This document shows positions 1 to 45,545 of a stretch of 64,000 nt of DNA, piece after piece; the first letter of the stretch is position 1, and the number at the start of each line of letters is the position of its first letter. Made by a program: the position numbers and the translations under genes. The notes under the pieces were generated by a model. It worked only from the letters and a program-made list of their open reading frames with translations. It was not told where the DNA came from and did not search any database. The stretch is taken from contig JAUIRK010000593.1 in the NCBI GenBank assembly GCA_030549495.1, positions 248,001 through 312,000 of the forward strand, read 5' to 3'. The stretch is from Nectonema munidae (Eukaryota > Nematomorpha > Nectonematoida > Nectonematidae).

Positions 1-1285
1 GCGTTTTGATAACTTTCATAGTAGAGACGAAAGAAGAAAAAGTGATAAAATGGCAGCGATTCGAGAAGTCTGGGAAATGTTCATGGAAAATTTGAAAAAG
101 TTTTATGTTCCAGGTACTTTTATACCTGTTGACGAACAACTCTTCGGATACCGAGGTAAAGTTCCCGGAAAAACATATATGCCGTCCAAACCAAGAAAAT
201 ACGGCCTAAAAATTTTTTAGGCATGTGAAGCTTCAACAGGTTTTGCTTTAAATGGATATCTTTACACTGATACAGATGAGCAGCTCAGATTGAAGTTCAA
301 CGACAAATTTTCATTTAACGTTGTGATGTATTTGATGCAACCTTTTTTCAACACTGGCAGGGAAGTTATCACGGATAGATACTTCACTTCATATCAACTG
401 GAAAAAAAACGTGCTCAAAAAAATCTATCTTTGTTAGGAACAGTGAAGTCATCAAGAAGAGAAGTTCCAAAAGTGTTGAAAAATTCGAAAAATCGTACAG
501 TGTTTTCAACATTGTCAGTCTATGATCATGCAGAAAAAGTATGTCTATTTTCCTACATTCCAAAGAAAAATATATCTGTACTGATGATGAGCTCTTCACA
601 CAATAAAGTTTGCATATCTTCAAGAGTAGACAAAAACCCAGATAAAATATTGGAATATAACCAAAATATAGGTGGCGTGGATTTGATGGATTCGATCATC
701 GAAGAATTTACATCAAGAAGAAAAACGTCAAGATGGCCCGTTCTTGTGAACTACAATATTATTGATGTTTGCTGGCACAATGCCTATATCATTATGAAAA
801 AAGTGGATACACTTTATTACGGAAACAATTTTTGAGAAATCTTTCAATTCAATTGGGTGAGTCGTATGCTAAATCAAGACTTCAAAAAGCATCCATATCT
901 GCTGAAGTGCGTTTAGCTGGTCAAGTTGTTCGATATTCGGCAACAAACCAAAGTGAATATCAGGTTGGATGCGAACAAAGTTGTTCAAGTAGAGCAAGAC
1001 GGTGTTTTGAATGTAAAAAGTGGAGCCGTTCAGTTTGCTCTAAATGCAAACTCCCAATTTGTCCAAAACACAGGAGGCAAATTAAAAGAAGTTTTTGCTC
1101 AAACTGTGATTAATTTGTGAATTTTCTTTGAAAATACTTTAACTTTTTTAAATAAACTTATTTTTTGAAGAAATTTACTTTATTCTTTAAAATAAGTAAT
1201 ACCAATGCGTTACAGTAACCTAAAGTAAGTTAAATGGTAACCAATTTTACCAATGCGTTGCAGTTTTTTACTATACTATTGAGGG
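1..1285 (+). mobile_element. piggyBac DNA transposon, 3' part (continues left of window)
   Basis: The + strand encodes the catalytic and carboxy-terminal part of a piggyBac-family transposase (DDE_Tnp_1_7 type), which cuts and pastes DNA at TTAA. The three catalytic aspartates are recognisable in IPVDEQLFGYRGK (near 125-165), VITDRYFTSYQL (near 365-400) and GGVDLMDSI (near 672-700). A cysteine-rich tail with CFECKKW and CSKCKLPICPKH follows at about 995-1070, as is usual for the family. The copy is dead: an in-frame TAG replaces a codon after KYGLKIF near 220, and the frame shifts near 815-835. The right terminus GAGGG is followed directly by TTAA at 1286-1289, the expected target duplication. 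The amino-terminal half and the other end lie outside the window. Confidence 0.88.
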
Positions 1286-1659
1286 TTAAGAAAAAAAAGA
1301 ATGGAGGAATAAAGTAAACAGAACAAGTCAAAAAGAAAAAGAATAAGAAAGAAAATAAATAATTAAAATTACTATATAAACAAGTGATATATTTTTATTG
1401 ATCTTTTTTTAAAATATATTCATGAAAATTTTAAACTTAGACATTTTTAATTTTTATATATCTATTTTTTTTGTGTTACCACTACAAATGTAGTGATCGG
1501 TACAATAATACATTTTTTCAACCACCCTATCAGTGACTGGGCCATTTTAGTCAACTAAAACTTCTATTGTACAAAATTGGCTAAATTATATGCTTTCAAA
1601 CTTTGTGACTTGTTAGCTGCATCTTTTGATATTTTTCCAATAAAAATGGCAACTTTGTA
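1286..1659. other. AT-rich spacer
   Basis: No gene is seen here. It starts with the TTAA that closes the piggyBac and leads into the diverged satellite-like array. It contains A/T-rich simple sequence only. Confidence 0.5.
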
Positions 1660-2900
1660 GCAAATGTCAATCAAATTTTGATTGATGATAAAATTACTTA
1701 CTAAAACTTTCATTCAAATTTTAAATAAAATACCAAATCAACCACCCTGATTTCATTTTTCGACTAAGTTTTCATAATTTGGGTGTAAAAATTTCTGAAA
1801 GTTTCACTGAAATTTGTGGTTTACATCTGAAAATCGTATCCACAAATATTATTCAAATTAAAAAAAAAGTTTTTTTTATACTAAATCAAACATGCCTATT
1901 TAAATTGTGGAGTCCTTTTTCGCAATTATGTTGTCAAAATGTCTGAAAGCGTCAATCGATTTTGTGGTTTATGTCTGAAAATTTTCTCCAAGAATATTAA
2001 TTAAATTTTAAACAAAGTATATTTTTATTACCAAATGGACCATGCTGATTTCATTTCTGAACTCAGTTTTAGCAATTAGGATATGGAAATGTCTAAAAGT
2101 GTCAATTAAATTTGCGGTTTACGTCTAAGAATGTGTCTCCAAAATATTTATATACATTTTAAATAAAATATATCAAACATTAAGATTTTATTTCTCTACT
2201 CATTATTTGCAATTACAGCGTAAAAATGTCAAACATATTTGTGGTACGACTAAAAATTATTTCTAGAATATTATTTATATTTTCAATAAAATATATGTTT
2301 TATACTAGATCACCATTCTGATTTCAATTTTGGACTCAATTTTCGTAATTAGGATGTGAAAATGTCAATAAAATTTTTTTAATTTCGCCTGAAATTTTTT
2401 TTCAAAAATTGACCTAATACCATTTTTGGCTACGTTTTTACCATTGCTGTGAAAAAATGTGTCATCGTGCAAATAGAATTACTGATGTATGCCTAAAATT
2501 ATCTCATAAACATACTTTTAGTATTTTAAATAAATATATTAAAAAAAATCCTATTACCATACTGAGTTCATTTCAGGACATAGTTTTCGCAATTAGGGTG
2601 CAAGAATGTGTGAAATTATCAATAAAGTTTGACTTTTCGAAAAAAAACAAATTCTGAAAAATCAATTTTCTCAAAAAAAAACTCATTTTGATTGAAAATC
2701 ACAATTAAAATTTTGATTGAGGATAATATTCTCGCTAAAAATATCTTTTAAATTTAAAATAATTTTTTAAAACAGTATCGTCCATGTTTTTGATTTTTGT
2801 ACACCTTTTTGGTCATTACAGCATAAAAATGGGCGAAAGGGTCAATCGAATTGGTAAAAATCAGCGTTTCCAGAAATTTATTTGTCAAGTTTATTCTCAG
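1660..2900. repeat. Diverged tandem array, monomer about 150 bp (satellite family A)
   Basis: A recurring cassette can be read several times: 'tttgTGGTTTACgTCTgAAAAT', then 'CCAaAAATATT', then 'TTAAATAAAATAtat', 'ACCAAAT', 'TGATTTCATTT', 'ACTCAGTTTT.GCAATTAGG', and 'AAAATGTCTgAAAGTGTCAAT'. Copies begin near 1800, 1950, 2110, 2240 and 2350, with more decayed ones beyond. The same monomer occurs at 41.9-42.37 kb and 44.6-44.8 kb in this orientation, and at 56.46-56.96 kb inverted. No coding capacity is apparent. The monomers are too diverged for a young array. Confidence 0.7.
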
Positions 2901-2939
2901 AATCGTTATTGATTATAACGCAAATATTTGAGTATGAGC

Positions 2940-3245
2940 AAAGTAAGGGAACTGAAGGCAGGTTGAAATAAGAACGCGTGATCATAAGAAAAATGAAAAA
3001 GTTACTCGTTTAATAAAGTGCTTTATATCGTCGATATAGTAGTCCTTTTAGGGGCTATATCGTTTTAAGAAACAAATATGCAACTTGTCTACACAGAAGA
3101 TGCACTGTTTTTCAATGAACTAAGAGATGGTGTAAAAATCTAGTATTGAGATTTTCAAAAAACTTTTTGACCGTGAAGAAGAACCTCCTCCATTGTGAAT
3201 CAAAAATCTTCAAACCTTTCTCTTATTAGTTAATATTTTAATTAT
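2940..3245. repeat. Dispersed repeat block X, copy 1
   Basis: This stretch contains 'AAGAACGcGTGaTCAtAAGAAa' and, further on, 'GCTAtATcgTTTTAAGAAAcAA' and 'TTCAATGAAcTAaGAgaTGgTGTAA'. The same blocks recur in the same order at about 45155-45310. It follows satellite family A in both places, so it probably belongs to the same composite repeat. No gene is seen. Confidence 0.55.
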
Positions 3246-3288
3246 CAATTGACTAAAAAGGAATCTAAACATTTTCAAGCATTTACAG

Positions 3289-3715
3289 CAGGGGTGAGCA
3301 AACTACGGCCCGCCCCGACAGTGCATAATCTTCGGTTCCAAAGTACATACACATTTTCATAATTGAGAATGTTCATTTAAAATTTTCCCAACACTTCTCC
3401 ACATTTATCCCACCCAAGTATTTGAATCGTGAAGTGCTGCATCATTCTCATTGGCATTATTTATTATTTCTGTAACAGAAAAATTACTCAGTTACTTATT
3501 TACTTTTTTTGTGAAATAAATGTGTTTAAGTTGAAGTTTTTGCTTTTAAAGATCAATTTTAATAAAAATTAATTTTTTCTTTTAATTCTATACATAAATC
3601 TTTCTTTTAACGTTCTTAAAAATGTGTTTGAAAAATGTGCTTTTTTAGGTGCGGCCCTTCGAAAAATCGGATTTTCTAAATGCGGCCCTTACACTGAAAA
3701 GTTTGCCCACCCCTG
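3289..3715. mobile_element. hAT-type MITE, 427 bp
   Basis: The ends are inverted: CAGGGGTGAGCAAACTACGG on the left, and a right end reading GTTTGCCCACCCCTG, which is nearly its reverse complement. Subterminal CGGCCC motifs sit near both ends. The flanking 8-mers ATTTACAG (3281-3288) and ATTTAGCG (3716-3723) match at 6 of 8 positions, as expected for an aged hAT target duplication. There is no transposase inside, so it is non-autonomous. It sits between repeat blocks X and Y. Confidence 0.85.
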
Positions 3716-3859
3716 ATTTAGCGTTACCATAACTATGACAGATACCAATACGTGAAGATATAATAGTTATTCTTAAAAAAGATTTATAAATGTGAATCGA
3801 ATGTGACTAATTTTTTCCTTCGGTGTGAATGAGAGAGTATTTTACATGGTAAAGGTTGA

Positions 3860-4690
3860 AAACTTTTTCTAATTGAAAAAAGAGGATTATGAGGAATTTT
3901 GACAAAGGATGGGTTATCAAACATTCAGAGTGATATCTTTTCAAATCACCTTACAGCCATTTTTATAAAAATTTTATTACTCAATTAATCGTTAAATATA
4001 TTATAATATATATCCCATCTATAAGGTTATTATTGAAAAATTTCATGAGAAAATAATTTATAAATATCAGCTTTTATCTAAATTCTAACATGATGTCATG
4101 TCGCTTTGATTAGAAATTTGGTCATTTATTTAGGTTCATTTATGTGATGGATAAAATCATTATTAAATTAAGAGAGAAAATTATTATATCGGTTGCGCTT
4201 AAATATATAAAAGTCAATGTAGTGTTGAACTAAGTAAATATATAACCATTTTAACCACATTGAAATGTAGTATTCATTACCGGCATATATATTGACAAAA
4301 ATACCGTCGAGATGAGAAAGAGAAAGGTTGTTTTTCTAAAAGTTATTCTAAAATCATAAAAAATATCAATTAACCAAAGTAAGCGAAATTTAAATCTAAA
4401 GATTACAAAAATATTTTGAGAATCAAATTGGGTATGCTCGTTTTGCTGTGTCTGGATAAGTTTATTTTAAAATAATGAGAAAAACTGTTTGGCGATAAGT
4501 CACCTGTGAAAGCTAGTTTACTGACAGGTGAAATATTTTGGGCTCATTAATCATCAAAAGTTGTATTTATTAAATAAATTAAGATAATAATAATAAGCCA
4601 AAAAATGTTAAATATATAATATATTTTCATGTTTATATATTTGGCATTGATTGACAGACAGGTTTGATTGATTTTCATATATTCATTGAA
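3860..4690. repeat. Dispersed repeat block Y, copy 1
   Basis: About 830 bp of AT-rich sequence is shared with 42371-43415 in the same orientation. Shared landmarks are 'TTTTTCTAATTGAAAAAAGA' followed by GGATTATGA, 'ACCACATTGAAATGTAGTAT', 'ACAAAAATACCGTCGAGATG', 'AAGTCACCTGTGAAAGCTA', 'ACAGGTGAAATATTTTGGGC' and 'CATTGATTGACAG'. Similarity stops near 4680 here and near 43415 there. No coding potential was recognised. Confidence 0.75.
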
Positions 4691-4779
4691 AGGCTTGCCT
4701 TAAAACAATAAAAGTAATATGGAAAGTCTAGTCGCAAAATTACAAATAGATGGACTCAGACTAGTAAAGTGCCCGCACT

Positions 4780-5340
4780 ATTAGCATCTATGCTCATTGA
4801 AATCTCGCAAAGTTTGAAAGAAAAATCTTTAATAAAATATTTACTATCTCCTTTTTCGTGTTTGATAGGTTTTTTGAGAAGTTGTTTTAAGATATTAGCG
4901 AGTTGTTGTTTTCCTGAAAATTGCTATTGCCCTTCTTCTAGAAGTTCTATAATATGTGTAGGATTTGAGCGTCTAATTTGTGTTTGTTTTCAATTAACTC
5001 AATTTCTCCCAAATGCTGACTAAAATAAGATAAGTAACTGTGAAAAACAAGAATTGTAAGACTTTGATCACTCGTATCGAATGCTATATCTTTGTTTCTT
5101 TTACTAAACTCATTTTTGTGAAGTCGCATTACCCTTATTTTGCGCGCGATACACTGATGCAAGAGGTGAGACATGTGATTTTTTTCTATGATTTTCCGCA
5201 ATAATCGCATACAATTTCGAAGAATATGTTTTCTTCGTTTTGGACTGGGAAATGCACTCGCAATATATTGCTTCTTTGGTTTTTTTACTGCTGTATTATA
5301 CACGCAACTTTTATCCTCCTTATTTAATGCTTTTACTTTG
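4780..5340 (-). pseudogene. Unidentified coding-like stretch, antisense and 5' of the first NDUFS2 exon seen
   Basis: The minus strand is open from about 5340 down to a TAG near 4949, giving roughly 130 residues with ordinary protein composition, for example PSPKRRKHILRNCMRLLRKI and FSQHLGEIELIENKHKLDAQ. After a frame change it continues down to about 4780 with QQLANILKQLLKKPIKHEKG and similar text, broken by one stop. The composition is basic and leucine-rich with possible helical heptads. I do not recognise the family. The first ATG inside (MRLLRKIIEKNH) is not at an obvious start, so it may be an internal exon of a decayed gene or part of an unrecognised transposon. It may also be a chance open frame. 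Confidence 0.3.
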
Positions 5341-5347
5341 TAGTTAG

Positions 5348-39494
<34,147 letters not shown>

Positions 39495-39596
39495 AGATTT
39501 ATGTAAGCCAACATCTCGTTTTCCTGCTCCTTTACTTTGGATTTAACTCATCAAGTTACTTTGCCTTTTGCAAGCTTCCACTTTTCTTATGGTGAT

Positions 39597-39602
39597 AATA
39601 AA
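39597..39602 (+). promoter_or_regulatory. Candidate polyadenylation signal of NDUFS2
   Basis: The first AATAAA after the NDUFS2 stop lies about 103 bp downstream. Others follow in this AT-rich sequence, so the choice is uncertain. Confidence 0.45.
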
Positions 39603-40406
39603 ATGATATAAATCTTTCTTCATAATGGATTCATATTTGCGGTGGGCCATTCTTGATTTTTCAGTGACTGTGATGTCTGCGTCTGGCCCTTTCTCTTTTT
39701 TTCAATTGAAAAAACACTAAGTAATTTTTGTGAATCTTGGTGCAATTTATTTTTCCAATCAATGTTATATTTATATCTTCAAAATAAATTCTACGCTCAT
39801 GAATTTCTCGCTACATATTTTATTATAAAGTAGCATTTGATGTTCAAAGGATTTCTATCAAAGGATTCAGGGATTTCAACATCCGCATCTGCAATTTTCA
39901 AACATTTTTCTTTTTTCTATATACAGCAAAGTTTTTTTCGAATTTTTTTAATTTTTACTTTGTCTATAAATTTTTATGATTATACACGTCTTTATGACCT
40001 TCATAAATTGGTATATATAAAGCAAATATTTGTTGGCTTTGAATGTTGTCAGCGTTTCTTTCCTATTTGTGTATATACTGTACTATCATTTAATTAGTCT
40101 TAGTTTCTCTCGTATTCATGAATAATATAATCCCATAATAAATTTCGATGAAGATGATAATGATGGAATATAACTATTTTTTTTATGATAAAATGTTTGT
40201 GAAACTAAAAAGGACATATGAAATGCACAAAATTATATAAGAACTGGGAATAATAAAAATATATTGCTTTTTTGACATCTCTATTAATTTTTTTGACCGG
40301 TCCCTAGAATTAATCACTATATACTAAATTTTTTTTTAATGGCTGCAAAATTAATACCCACCTTTTTGTCAAAATGGCTGACCTAAATTAGAGATTGTTA
40401 TTGAAA
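39603..40406. other. Intergenic, downstream of NDUFS2
   Basis: No gene or element is recognised. Confidence 0.5.
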
Positions 40407-40739
40407 TACAGTAAGAACCGTTATAACGCTATATCGCTTATAACGCGGTTATGTTTTGGCTCCTATTTACTATTTTGCATAAAAGAAAAGTTTTCAAGTG
40501 TGCATAGATGTTTTTTGGTTTAATAAAAAATTTTGTAATAAAACTTACAGGTTGTTTGTGACATTTCTTTTACAATTCATTACTTTTCAAATTTTAGTTT
40601 TAGGAGTGTTATGTAATGTTTTCTATAAAACCAACTGAAAAAAATCCGTCTATGCAATTATTATTTGACTTGTATTGGAAAAATATAACGCGAGTAGTTA
40701 TGGACCCTGGTTACCGCGTTATAATGGTTCCTCACTGTA
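40407..40739. mobile_element. TA-flanked MITE (Tigger/mariner-like), 329 bp
   Basis: The element 40409-40737 starts CAGTAAGAACCGTTATAACG and, read inward from the right, starts CAGTGAGGAACCATTATAAC. Both ends are flanked by TA. Palindromic TTATAACGC motifs recur inside, near both ends. No transposase is present. Terminal CAGTRAGnAACC is typical of Tc1/mariner-pogo MITEs. Confidence 0.87.
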
Positions 40740-41889
40740 CTTTTCAAAATAAATAAATATCAAATTATCAGAAAATTGTATCTGATTTCTGACTAAAAAG
40801 AAAAATAAGACTTTCAATCAAACTAAAAATATTTGGATTATAACTAAAAAAAATAATTCTGACATCTGCTTCCGTTAAAATAATTAATTTTCCCATCCGC
40901 ATCGTCTAGGATGTCAAATTTGGTATCCACATTTGCTAAAAAAATCTTTATTCCATATATAGGCTCTAGCAATAATTGGCTTCCACAAATTACTTTACGC
41001 CAAAATATTTTAACATAAAGCCATCCGATAGTAGTAAATTGAACTTGCTCAAATTGATTCTAAAATATTTTGTCACTAGTTTTAAATTGGGGTTCCTATT
41101 TACCTCTAGCTAATTTGTTGTAAGATTCATTTTTGAACAAGGCAACATAAATAAAACACACAAACATAGATACACGGAAACAGATAAACACACGCATACA
41201 CATAAATAAATGCACACATATATTCGCCAAACTCCAGGTATTTTTGAGATACTAAAGAAATCGTCCAATCAAAATAATTGACGCAAGCAAACCTGGAAAA
41301 TGGGGAATCAAGTTTTACCACATAAATGATTCCCAAAAATTTTATGTCTTGTCACCTGAGATATATATTTCTAATTATTGTGACTCCAATTTCTACAAAG
41401 GTCTCGAGACAACAAAGTGTTTAGTTTTGAACTCTTCAATTAGTTGCGGAAAATGAGTCATTTGCAATAGGTTTTTTTATGGATCCTCAACCATGTTCTT
41501 GGGGTTTACAGCATTCAATTACATTTCTTGGAAGAGTGAATTCATTTAGAAGGTGTGTTCCAAACATTTTCAAAAAAAAAGTTTGCGCCAAGGAGGTCTT
41601 GGTGAATGCGAACCTCGAGTTATGTACAGTCAGTGCTCTTCTCTAGTTGCATATATTATACCCCAAAATCATGCTCGTATTAACTGAAAAGCTGTTCTCA
41701 TTCAACACCAAGGTCCACTCTCATTTTCTGGAGAAAGAAGAAACGAGAGTCAATGCAGGTGTACCAGTACAAGTGTGGGGTTGACAAAGCTAATCGAATG
41801 CGTCGAATTTACACAACTTACAGATAATAATTATATATATTTTAAACGCATAACACTTTTATATATTTATTTTTTTCAATAAGCATGGC
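40740..41889. other. Intergenic, AT-rich
   Basis: A (CA)-rich simple repeat lies at about 41150-41220. No gene is recognised. Confidence 0.5.
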
Positions 41890-42370
41890 TAATTTTTAGA
41901 AAATATCGATCAAAATTTTGATTGATGACAAATATATCTAATAAAATTTTATATAAAATGTATGTTTTTATACTAAATCTGCCACGCTGGTTTTATTTCT
42001 ACACTCAGTTAGGCATTTATGGTTTGAAAATGTCAAAAAGTGTCAATCAAATTTGCGATTTAGTTCTAATAATAATTATCTCCAAAAATATTTATCCAAA
42101 TTTTAAAATATATGTTTTTAACCAAATCTTTGTGAATTCTGAAAGTATCAATCAAATTTGCGGTTTACGCCTAGAAACTGCCTCCAAAAATATTTAATTT
42201 TTGAATAAAATATGATTTTATACCAAATCCGCCATGATGGTTTCATTTCTTGACTAAGTTTTTGCAACTAAGGTTTGAAAATGTATGAAAGTGCAAATAT
42301 AATTAGTTATGTATGCCAGAAAATTATCTCATAAACCTACTAATATTCTAAATAAATATCTTTTCTAATA
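41890..42370. repeat. Satellite family A, second array (about three monomers)
   Basis: The same cassette as at 1660-2900, same orientation: 'AAAATGTCAAAAAGTGTCAA' then TCAAATTTGCG and 'TCTCCAAAAATATTTAtcCA', repeated near 41900, 42030 and 42150, with a decayed copy to 42370. It leads directly into block Y. Confidence 0.72.
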
Positions 42371-43415
42371 TATTTTTTCTAATTGAAAAAAGAGGATTAT
42401 GAATGATTTCATTAAGAATAGAAATTTTCACAAAGCATTGGTTAGCAAAACATGAGTGATATCTGTTCATACCACCCATGGATGAGCTCTCTTGGTGTTC
42501 ATCAGGAAACTCTCCAAAAAAATCATCCATAATACAACAAGATCAACAAAGAGATTCTCTTGAATAGAAATAGTTGAAATCGCTTAAATTCTGAGCTAAA
42601 TAAATCTCTGAAAAAAAGTTTTTTCGAACATAGATTGCATAAAATTAATTTCTGATGTCAAAGCTGTCTCTAATTTATTAAATGAAGAGAGGGATAAAAT
42701 AAGAAAAAGGAATCAAACCAAGAAGAGCGAAATGTGCTCGGTTTAGTTAGATAGCACCCAGTAATATTTTTCACCATATCATTTTACAACGATTTTTATA
42801 CAAATTTTATGTATCATTAAATATATTATAATATATAACCATCTATAATAAGGTATATTATTGAAAAATTTTATGAGCTTTTAGCGAATATGATCTCAGG
42901 TTGCTTTGAGTAGAAATTTGGTCCCATCCCTATTTATGAGATTGATAAAATCATTTTTACATCAAAAAGAAAATTAGCTTATCTATTGGGCTTACATATG
43001 AAAAAAAGTCTATGTAGTGTCGAATTAACTAAATATATAAACATTTAACCACATTGAAATGTAGTATTCTTTACCTGTTTTTATACAGACAAAAATACCG
43101 TCGAGATGAAAAAGAGAACGGTTGTTTTACTAAATCGGAAGAAAGTTATTCTAAAATCATAAAAAATATCTTACCACAAATTAACCAAAGTTAAGCGCTA
43201 AGTGAAATTTAAATCTATGAGAGAAAGTATTTGGCGTTAAGTCACCTGTGAAAGCTAATTTACTAACAGGTGAAATATTTTGGGCAAATTAATCACCAAA
43301 AGTTGGCTTATTAAATAAATTAAGATAATATTAAGTCAAAAAAATATGGAATTTATAGTATGTTTTGAAGTTTATATATTTGACATTGATTGACAGGCAT
43401 GATTGATTTTCATGA
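42371..43415. repeat. Dispersed repeat block Y, copy 2, with an insertion
   Basis: This is the second copy of the sequence at 3860-4690, same orientation. About 300 bp at roughly 42460-42760 have no counterpart in copy 1. That stretch contains GATGAGCTCTCTTGGTGTTC and ATCAGGAAACTCTCC, which recur at about 44095-44140, so it is probably an inserted repeat. Confidence 0.72.
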
Positions 43416-44609
43416 AAAATAAAAAAACATCAAATTCACAATCAATTATTTAATGGGTTCGCACCAGAATTTTGTATTTTAAGAAAGGGGGAGGGACAAA
43501 TAGCCCCGTCACTGAGGAAATGAAAGTAGCGCGTCACTAATACGATTAAAATAGGTAGAAATGTACATTGATGTAGAAAAAAAAACTTTTCAAAAAATTT
43601 CTCCTGTTTTTTTTCATAGACAAACCATCTGTTAACATCTTTATGTCCCATCCTCCCTGATATCTTTCTTCCATGGCACCTTGGCCAAACTTTCATCTTC
43701 TTCATTTTAGTGTCCCCCGTTATAAGGAAAATGATCCTGATGCGATCTTAGAAGTTGCATTTTTGCTAACAACGTCCTCGCAGAGTCTTAAATCTCTGCT
43801 TTAGTTCTTGAATAATAAACATGGATTCCGAACTTCTTTTCAAGGAAATTGTTCCAACTGATTTGGAAGCTTGCCATGCATTCCTGCCCCTTCCCATCAT
43901 TGCTCTTCTAGCAAACTCTTCATTCCTCATCAGGCGTCTAATGTGAAGGATATCGCAAATGCCTGCATTCAATTTGCATCACTGACCTATGGATTGTCTT
44001 CCCTATGAAAGCAAATGCTAAACTTTCTTTATTGAACGCCATCATGTGTTAATTCTTCATCAATCCAAATTTTAAGCAAAATTTGATGAGTGGATGAGCT
44101 CTCTTAGTGTTTATCAGGAAACTCTCCAAAATATCATTGATGCTTGAGTGTTTATCCTCCATTTCACAGGTAGTTTAAACATGGGTGTATTTAATGTGAC
44201 CACTGACCACTTGCATTCCTAATATTAGATGCATAACTTAAAAAATTTAATGATACACTGTCGGAATTATCAAGAACCAGCTGTTGGAATAACCAAAACT
44301 ATGACAATACAGCGGCCATACAACTCATCTAAGTTCCCTTATGTATGCGCAAACAAGTAATTACTTTTATTTGTTTTAAACACATTTGTGTTACTTTTTA
44401 TAGAAAATGAGTTAGTAATAGAAACTAATCATAGAAAAATAAACATACAAAAATGATCGCGTCAAACCTGGGGCTGATCAAAGAAAACACATTTCAGACA
44501 TTGAGTTTACCTGGAATCTCAAAAACAAATATTGGCAACAAAAATGACCAGACCAGTAATTTATAACTTTGCGTCTATTTTAAATACGCTCTTGAAAATG
44601 TATTTTTCT
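43416..44609. other. Intergenic with unidentified open frames
   Basis: Minus-strand open frames at 43766-43972 (RRLMRNEEFARRAMMGRGRN, then AWQASKSVG) and 43442-43705 have coding-like composition, but I recognise no family. The GATGAGCTCTCTT / ATCAGGAAACTCTCC repeat recurs at 44095-44140. This is probably decayed mobile DNA. Confidence 0.3.
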
Positions 44610-45310
44610 ATTCAGATTAGATTAACGATAAAATTGTCTTTCAAAATACCCTTCAAATTGAAAATAATTTTTTAATACTAAATCGACTTGCTGATTTCAT
44701 TCCTGTACCCTGATTTGGCCAATACATTAAAAAAATATCTGGAAGTGTTCATGGAATTTGTGATGTATGTCTGAAAATCAGTTTTTTTCGAAAAAACAAC
44801 ATTCCAGTCAATTTTTTCGCAAAATCTTTATATATTACCTGTATTATAATTATTTTAATATATATTTTGGCATACTTTCTCCATCCATGTTGAGTATGAA
44901 ATATTTATTTTGAAAAAAGAAAAACAAAACCCATTATAAAATCTTTTGGAGATTAGTATGAGAAGAATAAGAAGAAGTTTATTATCGTGATAAGCATAGA
45001 AAAACAAAACTAAAGGAATATTCAGACTCCATAGATTTTGGAAAAATAAAAAACGATGCATCACTTTTCTGCAACTTGATGTTCAAAAGGTAAAAAAATG
45101 TATATAAAAAAGGTACTATATGAGAGATGGAAGACACTTGAAAACAAATGAAAAAAAGAACGTGTGGTCAAAAGAACATTTTTATCCCAGGGTTATGGAG
45201 AGCTACATAATTTTAAGAAAGAAGTATATATCTTGTTCCAATGAATTAGAAAGTGCTGTAAGGATCTAATGTTAGATGTTTCAAAATATATTTTTACCGT
45301 AAAAAGTTCT
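44610..45310. repeat. Satellite family A monomer followed by block X, copy 2
   Basis: 44610-44800 is a single decayed monomer of the family seen at 1660-2900. The sequence at about 45155-45310 matches 2975-3180, including 'AAGAACGtGTGgTCAaAAGAAc' and 'TTCAATGAAtTAgAAagTGcTGTAA'. So the order array then X is kept at both places, but here X is separated from block Y. Confidence 0.55.
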
Positions 45311-45378
45311 TCCTTTGCGTTTGAAACGCGTTGGACTGGCGCCAAAATAGAGCTTTGGGGCACGCCACTAGACTCCAA
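45300..45378 (-). mobile_element. LINE reverse transcriptase fragment
   Basis: The minus strand reads LESSGVPQSSILAPVQRVSN, which resembles the R.GVPQGSILxP motif of non-LTR reverse transcriptases. The piece is too short to classify and may be inside block X. Confidence 0.4.
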
Positions 45379-45387
45379 GTTGAGTTC

Positions 45388-45535
45388 TTCTTTGCCTACC
45401 CCTTATCCCCAAGTTGGGGGTCGGTGTCTGAGATCAGCTTTCTCCATTTCTCTCTGTCCATTGTGGCGTCTTCTCTGAGTCCAAGCTCCTGTAGTCGCTC
45501 CTTCAGCCTATCTCTCCATCTTTTTCTAACCCCAA
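45388..45535 (-). mobile_element. LINE ORF2 carboxy-terminal fragment
   Basis: The minus strand reads RKRWRDRLKERLQELGLRED, then ATMDREKWRKLISDTDPQLG and a stop. This is the familiar carboxy-terminal tail of one group of LINE ORF2 proteins (..RW.D.LKE.L..LG...A.DR..WR..I...DP). It is open over its whole length, in contrast to the decayed sequence around it. Confidence 0.75.
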
Positions 45536-45545
45536 ATTTAGTAGA

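Noticed and set aside
41127-41336. Small membrane protein on the minus strand
   Set aside because: The hydrophobic and cysteine-rich text comes from a CA-rich simple repeat.
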